From contig CP103025.1 of the NCBI GenBank assembly GCA_024752435.1, positions 1,922,001 through 1,986,000 of the forward strand: DNA of 64,000 nucleotides. Reading direction: 5' to 3'. The DNA is from Allantophomopsis cytisporea. Taxonomy: Eukaryota > Ascomycota > Leotiomycetes > Phacidiales > Phacidiaceae. How positions within the stretch are numbered: the first letter of the stretch is position 1; each line of letters opens with the position of its first letter. A program made the translations under genes and the position numbers. This document shows, piece after piece, positions 47,553 to 58,129 of this stretch. The notes below the pieces were generated by a model. It saw nothing but the letters and a program-made list of their open reading frames with translations, ran no database searches and was not told where the DNA came from.

Positions 47553-50540
47553 ATACTAGATTGTATAGAACTCGTGGACTTAAGATATAGGCTACAACTT
47601 TGTGCTGACTTTGAACGTCAATTGATTTATTGTGTACCAACCCTCACGCAAAGAAAACCACCCACCTTATTCGGGTTCCTTCATGCATACAGAGTACTAG
47701 CTTCTTTATAATAATTCCCATTTCCGTCCTTTTGAGTAAGTCTCCGGCTGACCACTCCCCACTGCTGTTCACCGTATTGCCACCATCCGCATTTTCCTTA
47801 GACTTTTACAGTTGTCATCGTCGTCATCATTGTCGCCCACAAACGCACTCTCATTTACCCCTTCATCACTATGCACTTGAACATTACTGCTATCATCGAC
47901 TTTCCTCTTAGCGCGGGTTTCGGCCCGGTGCCTTGGAATGACGCATGATTGCATCTCCCGGAACAGCTACATACAGATCCAGACACTTGGAATATTTGTT
48001 ACTTAGACAGGCGACGCTAGGCTGGTCTTCGAGTGACTAAGAATCTTAGCCTGGTCGCCTACGACTATGGAAATGTAGATAGCTCATGGAGATGAGGGAA
48101 GAATAGTAGTACCTGTTGTTTTTAGTGTCGTACTAGGCTATCATTAACAACTTAGCCATCTACAACAAGAAACTATATTGCAGCAAGATATATCACAGTA
48201 TATGAATATTAAATGCATGCAATGCAATGATCTTTCTTGAAGAGCGATATGAGTTTACTCCTTAAGTTTGAATGACACCGCTAACGGCAAGAGATCTTTT
48301 GATCAACAACCGTCACCAAAGTGGTACCACATCTAACTACATTGCTCTTTTAGTACTTCAGTATTGTAAAGGAAGAATGCCGCACTTGCTCGGAAGTCTT
48401 GGGTGTTCAACTGATCTGGTATTTCTCAAGATACAGTCTTAATTATAGAGAGGATAACGACTTTCGTTTAAATAAAGTAACAATTCTATAACAACTGCAA
48501 GTTACAGAAGACAGACTCAGGTTTCTAAATCAAAATAGATTTGTAGTAGGAGGTTGTTACAGCAGTTGATCCAGAAAACGTGTTGAATCTGCTGTTAGAT
48601 CTTGAATGAAACTTTTATGATAGGGAGTTTGAAGGACTTTCAAGTATTATATATATATTATGAAATTTCATTAGAAAAGTTTGGAGGTTATAAGATTGAT
48701 GATAACATTCTCATAGCTAGAGCTTATGTATAACTCTAGGATATGTTATAGTTATAAAGGTCCGTACTTTTCAACGTATATTGCAAGCTGTATTAAAAGA
48801 CACCCAGCCCAATAGATGCGTAGTTGTATAACAGCAACATAAATAACGAAGACAATGACTAGATATCGATTTCTATGGATCCAGCGAGCTAGCCCTTATA
48901 GTAGAGTTATCAGTCTCTTATAGCATTTACCTTACTCGAATGAATCAAGTAAACTCTTGACTATTTCTGGATATACTTTAAGTATCGTCTTATTCGATTC
49001 GTATATATATCCCATCTGGTATAATACGTTGTAGATTGTATATAATTGCACTTTAGATGTGCTATAGGAGGATATCTCATACTTGATGTGAGTGATGAAT
49101 GTGAACAACACAACTACCACACTTCACCTAACACACATTTCTCTCAACAATCATATGTTATCAAATAAGCCAAATATTCTCAACTTCAATGGTTGATTAG
49201 TGCAGTGGTCAACATCCCCCTCCCCCCCAACATTGGAATTGGTAAGAATACGGAAAGTAAAACCTACGGGTTTTCTGCAATGGACACGAGACTGCACTCT
49301 CCTACCCATTGATCTTTTGCTGGTTCGAATCTCGCTCCAACTTCTTTTTATCTTTTTTTGTTGCTTTTTTGGAAGCTGTTACGACGATCTTATACGGTTA
49401 CAGTGATATTTTCAAAGGTAAAGCCGAAACAGAATGTTTGTAGATCACATCAAGCTCGAACATTCACTTCGAGATCACTAGCACACTGCGGTCACATCCA
49501 TTTCATATCAACTTCGCCTTGACTTTCAGGTTACATTCTCTATTACAATAACGGTATACATCATGCACGACACATTCAGTCATCCGCTTTCTCTTCCTCA
49601 TTATTGACATCCTCGTCACTATACACTCTCACCACCATCAACGATCTCCTCGTCCAAAACCATTACCCTCTCAAGAGCCACTAGTATGCAGCACCAACCT
49701 TCGCATATGGTTGTACGGGTAACCGAAGGTGAAAGCCATGTGGATTCAAAGCTGCATCTCCGGCCGGTTTTATATGTCCCAAAATTGTCCGCCATTACCC
49801 GATTTTGAGAATTTAGGGCTCTGGTTTTTCAAATATCACATAATGCTATCTAACTGCAGACAACCGTTGTGAAAGGTGGAGGATGGTACGACAGAATAAT
49901 TCAGCTGCAATAAAGACACATGTTTCTTGAGACTTAGGTAATTTCCAGATCTACAGTCTGCTCTTGTACAAGGACAAGGTCAACTTCTATAGCTTCTGTG
50001 TAATGCAAACATGAACACCACTGTAAGTTTGAGAGCATATAAAATCACGCTTCTCTCACCAACGTTCCTGGCATTTATCAAGCAAGAGACTAACGACAAC
50101 GTGCTACTTAATTAGACTTGGATCACCTAGAGTACCTAACCGCCGCAAACGAATATCGTGGTTTCACATCTCTTAACTAAGTATACAATTTCATAACTTC
50201 GTCGTGTTCATTGTTCCTTGCTCTCTCACCACTTATATGACGCGTAAAGTTGGAATGGTGCAGTTCTCAAGCCATACACCTCTCGAATCAATTGGTTCAT
50301 GCACAGCATGTTTTGGAGCAATCTACAATCACATCAAACTCGGTGTATTGCAGATAATGACCAATTTATTACACAATGAAAGAGATGAAGGACCGATATA
50401 CTCCAAACACCCCCAAAATGCTTCGGCTATCATACCTGACGCTGTACTTCAGTCTGTTCTCACCTCCCTCATGGTATACCTCTCCACGAATTATCACGAT
50501 TCTCTTTCTCAGTTCCTGTCACGCAAAGCTCATTCTCCAT
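47553..50540. other. AT-rich gene-poor region, 3.0 kb, with Pol III-like element
   Basis: Strongly AT-rich from about 48120 to 49190. The only coding trace there is a 62-codon minus-strand ORF (48932-49120) whose Ile/Tyr/Ser/Lys composition suggests a decayed mobile element but matches nothing I can name. At 49191-49343 lies a tRNA-like element. 49440-50200 is unremarkable. Short plus-strand ORFs at 50204-50837 overlap the antisense Tctex gene and are not supported. Confidence 0.5.
49191..49343 (+). other. tRNA-like Pol III element (pseudo-tRNA or SINE head), low confidence
   Basis: Box A TAGTGCAGTGG (49198-49208) is an exact match to the consensus. Box B GGTTCGAATCT (49322-49332) matches 10 of 11. 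T-runs follow at 49345-49349 and 49353-49359, as for a Pol III terminator. As a tRNA, the ends GGTTGAT / TCCAACT pair at 5 of 7 positions, the D arm at 3 of 4 and the T arm (GCTGG/CTCGC) at 4 of 5. The gap between D and T arms is about 100 nt and contains a C-rich run (49215-49228), so no ordinary anticodon arm can be placed without a long intron. It could be an intron-containing tRNA of unclear identity, a tRNA pseudogene, or the head of a SINE. Confidence 0.4.
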
Positions 50541-51209
50541 CTAGATAGAAATCCAGATGACACTGATCACAACATCCAATCCCTTCTCCTCACCTCCCTC
50601 ATACTTGAAGCTCCACATGCCATCCGTCTTCTCATTCCAGTAAGCGCCTGTGGCAGAGTGCATTCCACGGCGTCCAACGTGTGCCTTGCCATCTGTGTTC
50701 ACAGCCTCGTTCTCCTCCTTGACCTCACTCTTGACAACCGGCTTGTTCAGGGAAGCTGTAGGCACGAGGTGCTGGATGATGGTGCTGTTGACGGCATATT
50801 TGTAGCTTGGGGAGCCGCCAGAGGGGGAGGATTCTGAGATAAGAGATTTAAGGATCGAGTTCTGTGCGTATATTAGTATATTTAATTCATTCAGAGGTGG
50901 ATTGTTGCGATGGTCTAATGCTCGGGCTGCTATGATAGTTCGAGGACGTACAATGATGGTGGTGTTCCAGGTCTCCGTCTTAGGGTGCTCGTAGAATTCG
51001 GCGCTGCCTAGAGCGCTCTGGCATGCCTACGAATTATCAGCGTTGTTGTGGATGAGTAGTGGCATGATTGGAGGCACCTACATCACTTGCGATCTGCTTG
51101 AGCCGGGTAAAGGAAATTGGCTGTGATGTCGTCAGTAAGGAGGGGGTTCGAATGTTGGAAGCGCGAGATGAGTGTAACATACTGGAGTGGAAGTAGAGGT
51201 AGTCGACAT
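50541..51209 (-). CDS. Dynein light chain, Tctex type
   Basis: Light chain of cytoplasmic dynein (DYNLT/Tctex1 family), which dimerises and binds intermediate chain and cargo. Exons 51183-51209 (27 nt), 51082-51120 (39 nt), 50952-51026 and 50541-50861 give 153 aa, and all phases close. Family signs: helices ISFTRLKQIASDACQSAL, then WNTTIINSILKSLISE, beta strands SYKYAVNSTIIQHL, HSATGAYWNEKTDGMWSFKY and a hydrophobic closing strand VVISVIWISI. An acidic/Lys insertion (VVKSEVKEENEAVNTDGK) between the strands is longer than in animal Tctex1. Shares a 597-bp upstream region with VTC1. Confidence 0.85.
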
Positions 51210-51806
51210 CTTGAAGGTTGATTTGTAGAACTTTGTGAAGTCTTGTTGGTAGAATTGGTGATTGCGCTTGCAGTTGGAAGTTGAAGTAACTGACCTTACA
51301 CCGTGACAAACAGCGCTATGGATCTGTTGCTATTTACGAAGTACGTACCTAGTGAGCTGGTAGACAACAAATGCCGGCAAACACACTGTGACACTCCACC
51401 TCACTTTGACACAAGGCCCTGCGCCTGGAATATCAGGCTCAAAGCTTTAATATCTCAGGCACAATATCTCATGCTTGAAATCAATGCGAGGCGCAGATAC
51501 GATACGATACCTTAGGTTCGATACGATACGTTACTGTGAGCGAGCCTCTGTGGATTCGGCCTATTGCACCGTTGGCAAGTGCACGTGCCTGTGCAATGCG
51601 AAGCTTTGGCCTCGATACCTTAATCGTATGTACTTACAACTGAGTACAATAATACTTATGTAGTGATGAAATAAAAAACAACTGGGGTACCACATACTTA
51701 CAATTCCCACTACAACATCATTCAAATTCTTACTCGCAATCCTCACCACAACCACAAACTCTATACCAGCAACTTTGTAGCTCAATTACCCCAATTCCCA
51801 AGCACC
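51210..51806. promoter_or_regulatory. Shared divergent upstream region, Tctex / VTC1
   Basis: 597 bp between the start codons. It includes a short GATAC-rich repeat (51496-51530, GATACGATACGATACC ... GATACGATACG) and one CACGTG hexamer in GTGCACGTGCCTG (about 51578-51590). In fungi CACGTG is the core of the Pho4-type phosphate-response site. VTC1 is a phosphate-regulon gene in yeast, so this is a plausible but untested site. Confidence 0.45.
51578..51590 (+). promoter_or_regulatory. Candidate CACGTG (Pho4/NUC-1 type) site upstream of VTC1
   Basis: CACGTG within GTGCACGTGCCTG about 220 bp upstream of the VTC1 ATG. A single hexamer is expected by chance every few kb, so support is from context only. 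Confidence 0.35.
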
Positions 51807-52292
51807 ATGTCTTCCCAACCCCTTCTTCAAACCGCTCCAGGTACGTCCTCATTCCCACATCCATTCGCCCATCAACACACCGATTGACCCCACCTCTAAC
51901 TCCGCCCGCAAAGCCGCAACTAACATTGCTTCACAGGCAAGAGAATTGCGCTCCCCACGCGCGTCGAGCCCAAGGTCTTCTTCGCAAACGAGCGTACCTT
52001 CCTCTCATGGCTGAACTTCACGGTGATCCTGGGTGCGCTGGCCATCGGCATGTTGAACTTCGGCGACACGCCAGCCAAGATCTCGGCCATCATCTTCACG
52101 GGTGTGTCGATGCTCACCATGATATACGCCGTCGTCACGTACCATTGGCGAGCCGGTAGCATTCGTAAAAGAGGCCAGGCCGGTTTCGATGATCGCTTTG
52201 GCCCTACTGCTCTCGCTATGATCCTTTTCGTTGCTGTTATTACGAACTTTGTGCTGAGACTTGCGTATACGAACAAGGAGGGTAACAACTAG
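51807..52292 (+). CDS. vtc1: Vacuolar transporter chaperone 1 (VTC1)
   Basis: Small membrane subunit of the VTC complex, which makes polyphosphate and moves it into the vacuole. Exons 51807-51840 and 51937-52292 give 129 aa (family usually about 129). The N-terminus has PTRVEPKVFFANERTFLSWL, the VTC/DUF202 motif, in which the Arg and Lys positions line the polyphosphate channel in related proteins. Three membrane segments follow: LNFTVILGALAIGMLNF, IIFTGVSMLTMIYAVVTY and TALAMILFVAVITNFVLRLAY. A Gly/Phe/Asp loop (QAGFDDRFGP) sits before the third. The intron contains a CTAAC branch site close to its CACAG acceptor. Confidence 0.93.
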
Positions 52293-52708
52293 ATGGGATT
52301 AATGGAGGGGGTGCAATGTCTGTCTGGAGTGGAGACAATTGTGGACTTGGTGTTGGTACTTGGTTGAGATGAATGGGTGTATGATTCGAGAAAGTCTGGG
52401 TTATCAATTGTTTGGTATGGGACTTCGGTGTATGCTTAAAACATGTTTGGGTGTCGGGTTTGGTGTATACGGAAGTTCAATTCAATATGAGGAAACGTTC
52501 TAATTACCTCAAGTGCATTTACTATTTGACTGAACGTTTAGCAGCGTGATTTACAACAACCATGACATCAAACTATTGAAGCGAGGGACGTATATAATAT
52601 GCCTTATTGAAATTGAAAATAACGCTTTTCTCTAGGCTATGCATAGCAAGCAATTGGGTATCTCCCGTTTTCTGTACACCAAAACTCCGTATGAACTAGT
52701 CGGGCCCC
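52293..52708. other. Convergent intergenic region
   Basis: 416 bp between two stops (VTC1 and Alba gene). 3' UTR only. Confidence 0.5.
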
Positions 52709-53631
52709 TCACTGGACAGCATTCGTTTGCTCACTGGAAAGAAGTCAGAACTTATAGCATGAACAAGGAAACAAATAAATAGCATAACATACCCATAAAC
52801 GTCCTTCAAAGCGTGAACCGACACCCTCGAAAGACAAATATTCATAGAGACGTTCATCTTCTTCACCGGCTTCTTATCAAGAGCCCGCTCAAGCGGCGTC
52901 TTCAACGTCTCAAACCCATCCTGCTCATTATTCTCCGCCTGATCAACCTTCTCCCTCTCCTTAGTCTCGATCCTCTTCGCCACACAATTGTATTGATACC
53001 AAGTCGTGCCCTGCTCCGCCAAAGTCCGCTTAACAACCTCAACAATGGTAATCAATTTCGTCGCGTCCTTACTCTTCGCCCGCAGGAACACAACGTCGGG
53101 CTTACACGGCCCAGCAAAGCTGAACTGTGACAGCTTCGCCAGGATGCGCGACACCTTCTGCTGGATCTTGGCCGACGAGATAATTGAAATGGCCGTGACA
53201 TCGAACTTCGGAATCATTTCCCGGAAAGCAGCCGGATACACCTCAAGCACAGCAGGCGTCACCAGCGTCTCACTCTCGACATCCGGTCCATCCTCATCCA
53301 TATCCTCAACAGCACCCTCCCGGTCACCCTCCCCATCCCTCACAACCTCATCTCCCTTCTCAATCCCATTCTCCCCATCCGCACTCATCTTAGCCTTCTT
53401 CGCAGCCGGCTGTATACTCTCCCCACTTGTCATTGTCGTCGTCGTCGTCGTCGACTCGCCCTTGCCGGTCACTTCGGCCTCGGCCTGCGCCCGCGACCGC
53501 TTCAAAGCCCGCTTCGAAGGCTTCTTCTCCAACTCTTCCGGGCCCCCATTCGCAACGCGTCTGGCGGCCGCTTCTTCGCGGAACTTTTTGCCCGCCTCGC
53601 CTTTTCTGGCGGATGATTTTGTGCGGCCCAT
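52709..53631 (-). CDS. Alba-domain nucleic-acid-binding protein
   Basis: Exons 52793-53631 and 52709-52733 give 287 aa. The N-terminal half is basic and disordered (MGRTKSSARKGEAGKKF, KKPSKRALKRSR), followed by a Thr run and an acidic stretch (DEDGPDVESET). The C-terminal Alba fold has TAISIISSAKIQQKVSRILAKL, CKPDVVFLRAKSKDATKLITIVEVVKR and GTTWYQYNCVAKRI, typical of fungal Alba-like proteins related to Rpp20/Pop7-type subunits of RNase P/MRP. The domain is split by the acidic-linked segment TKEREKVDQAENNEQDGFE. Nuclear or nucleolar RNA-binding is inferred. The last exon is only 25 nt and ends EQTNAVQ. If the 59-nt intron is retained, a hydrophobic tail results instead. Confidence 0.82.
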
Positions 53632-54717
53632 TTTTTTCTTCTTTTTTTTTTTTTGTGCACGCGCGGTGTGCCTTTGGTGATGGGGACTGGATGGTAGATG
53701 ATGTGTGTGGGTCTTGATTGTATAGGTTTGGATTGGATTTCGGGGGTTGTAGGGGCTGGATCCCGTGAAGATTGTGGTGTTGTTGGGTTTGTGTACTTTC
53801 TTTTGGAGAGCTATGCAGAGCTTCGATTTCAGAGATGTTCGGCAAAAGATGACGCGAAGATTCGCGAGTGCTGCGTGTATAGTGGTTTCCTAAGGCGCGT
53901 GGATTGTGTGGAATCTTTCGGCCAAGTCGGCATGTTATTCCTAGCTAAGAGACTTAAGCGGAGGTTTAATCCGCTTCTCTTTCATGATGATAGATCTTAT
54001 GTGTGTACAGATTTGAAATGTTGTAGCTTTGCTCTATTTGATTTTATGTAGCCTTCGGGATCTGAATCATTAGGAACTCAAGAGAGACTCTAGTCGTTAG
54101 AGGAAATGAATGTGAAGGAGTCCCTTGGTCTCACAGATTTCTCATTCCATTCGTATTACGAATCTATCATTGACAATCACAACTCATCCATACTTCCCTG
54201 CTGACAGTATTAATGCAACCGTACAACCAACACTCCAACACGGAGGTACCATCACCATGCCAACAAGCACACCGCAATCAGTACACAACATCTCCAAGGT
54301 ACAGCCGCTTTCCCGCGACCTATGCCAGAGCTCACTCGTAACCTTGCAGAGTACCAACTCACACAAACGCATTCACATATAGCCAGCCGGATCCATCCAC
54401 ACAAGCCGCGGCAGCTGCTCGAGTCCCCCCAAAGGCAGAATAGATCTTCCAGAGGGACAATAGCTTCCCCATCAACCGAAAAGCTTGCAGGACATGAGTC
54501 GTTCCGGCGTTCAGCGGCAAGCCATGTATACCTAGATATCTGCCTGTGCAGCCCGCAGCAATGCTATGCCGTATATGGAGCAGGCGAATCAGAAGAGTAA
54601 TGTACTACGTAGGGCAGGAAAGGCGTTGCCGTGGCCCGCGTCCAGTGGTTTCAAGGACGAAGTGGCTCTGCCTTTTCTGGGTTTGGAGTATGTAGGACAG
54701 CTCTGGGCTTTGCTCGT

Positions 54718-54749
54718 GAGAGGGCCCTTTGAGAGGGCCCTTTGAGAGG
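54718..54749. repeat. 13-bp tandem repeat GAGAGGGCCCTTT
   Basis: Two full copies and a partial third. Each copy contains the palindrome AGGGCCCT, so a small cruciform is possible. Confidence 0.8.
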
Positions 54750-56260
54750 CGTTCTCTGAATCTGAAGTCTGAGCCAGTGAGTGTCTGGGTTGGGTTTGGT
54801 TTGGTTTGATTCAGAGGTGCCGCGGTGATCTTTCATGCATGATGCAGTGGGCCTTGAATGTAGGCGTGTCAATACTCGCAGGGCTGTCGTGGGTGCAGCA
54901 TTGAGGGTTTCGCTTGACATAAGTATGAGGGAGGGTACCAGGTGCATTTTCATTTAGATGCGTATGTGGTGTTCTATCGAAATCCTACTCCATATGGGGT
55001 AGAGGAAAGGGACTTTGGCCGAACGATTATGCTGGAAAGTAAATGTGGACTGACATGTGGGGGGATGATGACCTCGTTCCAGATAATTGACTTAAAGTAT
55101 CGTGACGGCTAAGAATACTCCAATAATAAGGTCCTTATGCGCCATCTTTAACTTTTGTTGAGGATCTTTTCTATCGTATCAATCCATCAGTACATGTAGT
55201 GAATTCTGGCCCTGTGTGCCTGTATTCATGCCATGCATTCTACTGAGCAACCTTCCCCGGAGTCAAAGTCAAAATCAGCCCCATTCGACGCCTCCAAATT
55301 CCGGCTTTCTTCATGTTTTCATCATCACGACGTAAGAATATGCTTCATCATGATAACTAAGGCCCTTCGAACAGTAGCCCAACCCGCCATTCGAAAGCCC
55401 TCAACTATGTTTCCAATATTTGTACACTCAGGATCTGCTTGGCGCTGTTGGAAGTGAGGGGGTTTGATGCCCGTCTTATTCAAAGGGTCCTGGATTGGAG
55501 TGGTGGATTACGAAGGACAATGGGATTGTATTCGCTCTGGTGCTCGCTCCGCAGGTGATGGTGACCGTAAATGCAAACGGAAAAGACGGGTAGACCTGGT
55601 TTTGTTTGTTCAGACCAGCCTCTTGGAAGTTTGGTTTGAGCCGGCTCTGATGATTCAAGCAAGCATGATTCATGAGGGATTATGAGGATTGAGGTGTCGT
55701 GGTTTGTATTGCGCATGTGGATTGCGATATGTACTGGAGATACGTATTGTTCGTGATTTGGGGAGATAAATACTCATAGTCTGACCCGAAGACAATCAAC
55801 TCCTCATCAGCCAACTCTGCGGGCATTCGTAATCGTACTGTGCTATGAATCTATCATAATTTGGAATACAGACAGGTCGATCGATAAAAAACAGCGAACA
55901 GTGCAAATTCGACACTGGAATAAGAGTGATATGGTGATATGTATGAACTCATTGATATATAGAATATGCACAGCTAAGTAAACAGCATCAGATTCAAGTC
56001 TCAGTTTCACCTTCATACTCGTCCTCACCTCATTTCACCTCACCCACACGAACCGGCATAAAGAGTAGCATTTGCATAATTTCTTATGGGATTCTGTACC
56101 TGGGAATATGCAAGAAGGAGTCGGGTTGGGAGTAAATAATGTAGACTAGACTACATGCCGTAGTCCATGGATGAGTGGCTGAAGGAGAAGGAGAAGGAGA
56201 GGGAGAGGAGAAAGTGTTGGTGTTGGTGTGGATGTGGATGAGTGAGTGTGGATGTGCGGG

Positions 56261-56262
<2 letters not shown>

Positions 56263-56305
<43 letters not shown>
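56263..56305. repeat. (GT)n microsatellite
   Basis: About 21 uninterrupted GT units. A second, shorter GT run lies at 56387-56405. Together they generate the His-Thr-rich part of a spurious 222-codon minus-strand ORF. Confidence 0.95.
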
Positions 56306-56307
<2 letters not shown>

Positions 56308-56756
56308 GTGTGAGGATGTCGCGGATGCTTTGACGCTTTGATTGATGCCTTGAAGGTTATGTGTTTCGTTGAAGCTTTGGCGCGGAGTGTGTGTGTGTGT
56401 GTGTGCGTGTGGGAGAGCGACCTGCTAGGTAAGTTACCTATGTGCCTGTGCCTACCTATGCCTGTATGATGGTGGCTGCGTGGCTGCTTGGTTTGGTTGG
56501 CTGCTTGGCTGCTTCGGCCTGCGAAACTATGTACCTTACTCTTTCTGGATGCACACTTCATGAAAGTACATAGTCGGAGCTTTCGTAGTGTATTTGAATG
56601 GTAATCACTGTATTGTTTGAAAAAGGGGTACATGGATATAGACGGAGGAGGATGACTGTATGAGTAGTGGGTTATTTGATATATGTATGATATGTGTATA
56701 ATACATGTATGATCTCTAGTATTTGAATGTGGGTATTGTGGTAATCCTCCGCACGG

Positions 56757-56783
56757 TACAGACAGACAGACAGACAGACAGAG
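56757..56783. repeat. (ACAG)n microsatellite
   Basis: About six ACAG units. Confidence 0.9.
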
Positions 56784-57172
56784 AACGTTACATATACATA
56801 TATATAAGAGTGTGTACATATGTAGGTAAATAAATTACAGATTGGAATCTATCTACTACTATCAAGAATCATATTCATATTCATACCGCACACTCACCTT
56901 CAACTTCAACTTCTATCCGTCAAGTCCGTCATATCTCATCATCTCTAGACCGGTCCGTGTGGCAGGATTTGCTCCGTAGCCCCTGTGCAACGGACCCTTG
57001 TTCCCATCATCTTTTTCTTGACACCTTCCATCCTTTCCGCCCAATCAAAATAGGCGCGCATGTTGAGCAAAACCTTTGCTACTCTTCTTCTATTCTATAC
57101 CGCTTTCGCCCATCTTCTTGCGACATCGATCTGCGCTCTTCTTCTGGGCCTCGCACTTGGATGAGTATGCAC

Positions 57173-57288
57173 AAGTTCCAGAGTTCCAGAGTTCCAGAGT
57201 TCCAAAGTTCCAGAGTTCCAGAGTTCAAAGTTCAGAGTTCAAAGTTCAAAGTTCAGTTCAAAGTTCAAGGTTCAAGGTTCAAGGTTCG
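57173..57288. repeat. Nested AGTTCCAG / AGTTCAA tandem repeats
   Basis: About seven 9-10 bp AGTTCCAG units, then about eight shorter AGTTCAA(A/G) units, ending CAAGGTTCGG. The gradual change of unit suggests expansion by slippage. Confidence 0.85.
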
Positions 57289-58065
57289 GAAGGAACACGA
57301 AAGAGAGAGAGGGAGAGAGAGATATCCAAAGAATGTTTACCTAAGCTCGGTGGCCGTGGGAGCTAGTGCGGGGTGTTGGATTGGCCTTCAGACGGATGTT
57401 ATGTAGGATGGATGATACATATACCCATGACTAAGGACCATCAAATAGAGAACATGAAGTATTTTGGAAGTATATGTCATGACCACGTACGTAGAGTACC
57501 TATTGATGATTGTGCAGTGCCGTGCCGTGCAGTATGTGTATCACAGTGGGTTATCGTAGCTTGTCGTCGATCATGTATGTACGATATATTATTATTCATA
57601 TCAATGTGAATCAGGTATGTACTCCGGATTCCGAGTATCGTGTATGTATTTATGTATGTACAATCAATCTACGTATGTAGATTGATGGAACAATCACCAT
57701 CCGTTCATCTATGCATCCCCTTCCTTCTGGGCTTATGCTACCCGCTTCGAGCCTGTCCTTACTTGGCCATGGACCACTCCGATGCTCTTCTGTATATGCT
57801 TTTTCATTGTCATACAAACATGTGTTGGAATGTAACTTATGTACCTGAGGTACCAGGTATATATTCTCGGAGTCACATATGTACATATGGATGGATGGAT
57901 GGATATACATACATACAAACATACGTACTCGTGCAGGTGAATTAGCGTACCCATGCAACCACCCCCCTGCTGCTGTAGGACGACATTGACCAGCTTCCTT
58001 CCATGTATTCTCCACTACGCTAGTCCCAAATCGGTACCCAACTTGCAGCAAGAGGCGCATTCAAA

Positions 58066-58108
58066 GACTCTAATCACTCTAATCACTCTAATCACTCTAA
58101 TCAGTCTA
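58066..58108. repeat. CTAATCACT 9-bp tandem repeat
   Basis: Four copies, the last with one change (CAGTCT). Confidence 0.85.
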
Positions 58109-58129
58109 ATGCGTGCAAATGGGGTCTAA

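Noticed and set aside
48932..49120. Possible transposase relic
   Set aside because: Only 62 codons in AT-rich DNA; I cannot match it to any element and see no terminal repeats, so it is listed only as a hint.
53006..53680. 224-codon plus-strand ORF
   Set aside because: Antisense of the Alba-domain gene, Ser-rich because of the complementary codons.
56151..56819. 222-codon minus-strand ORF
   Set aside because: Built on GT repeats (His/Thr run) and other low-complexity sequence.
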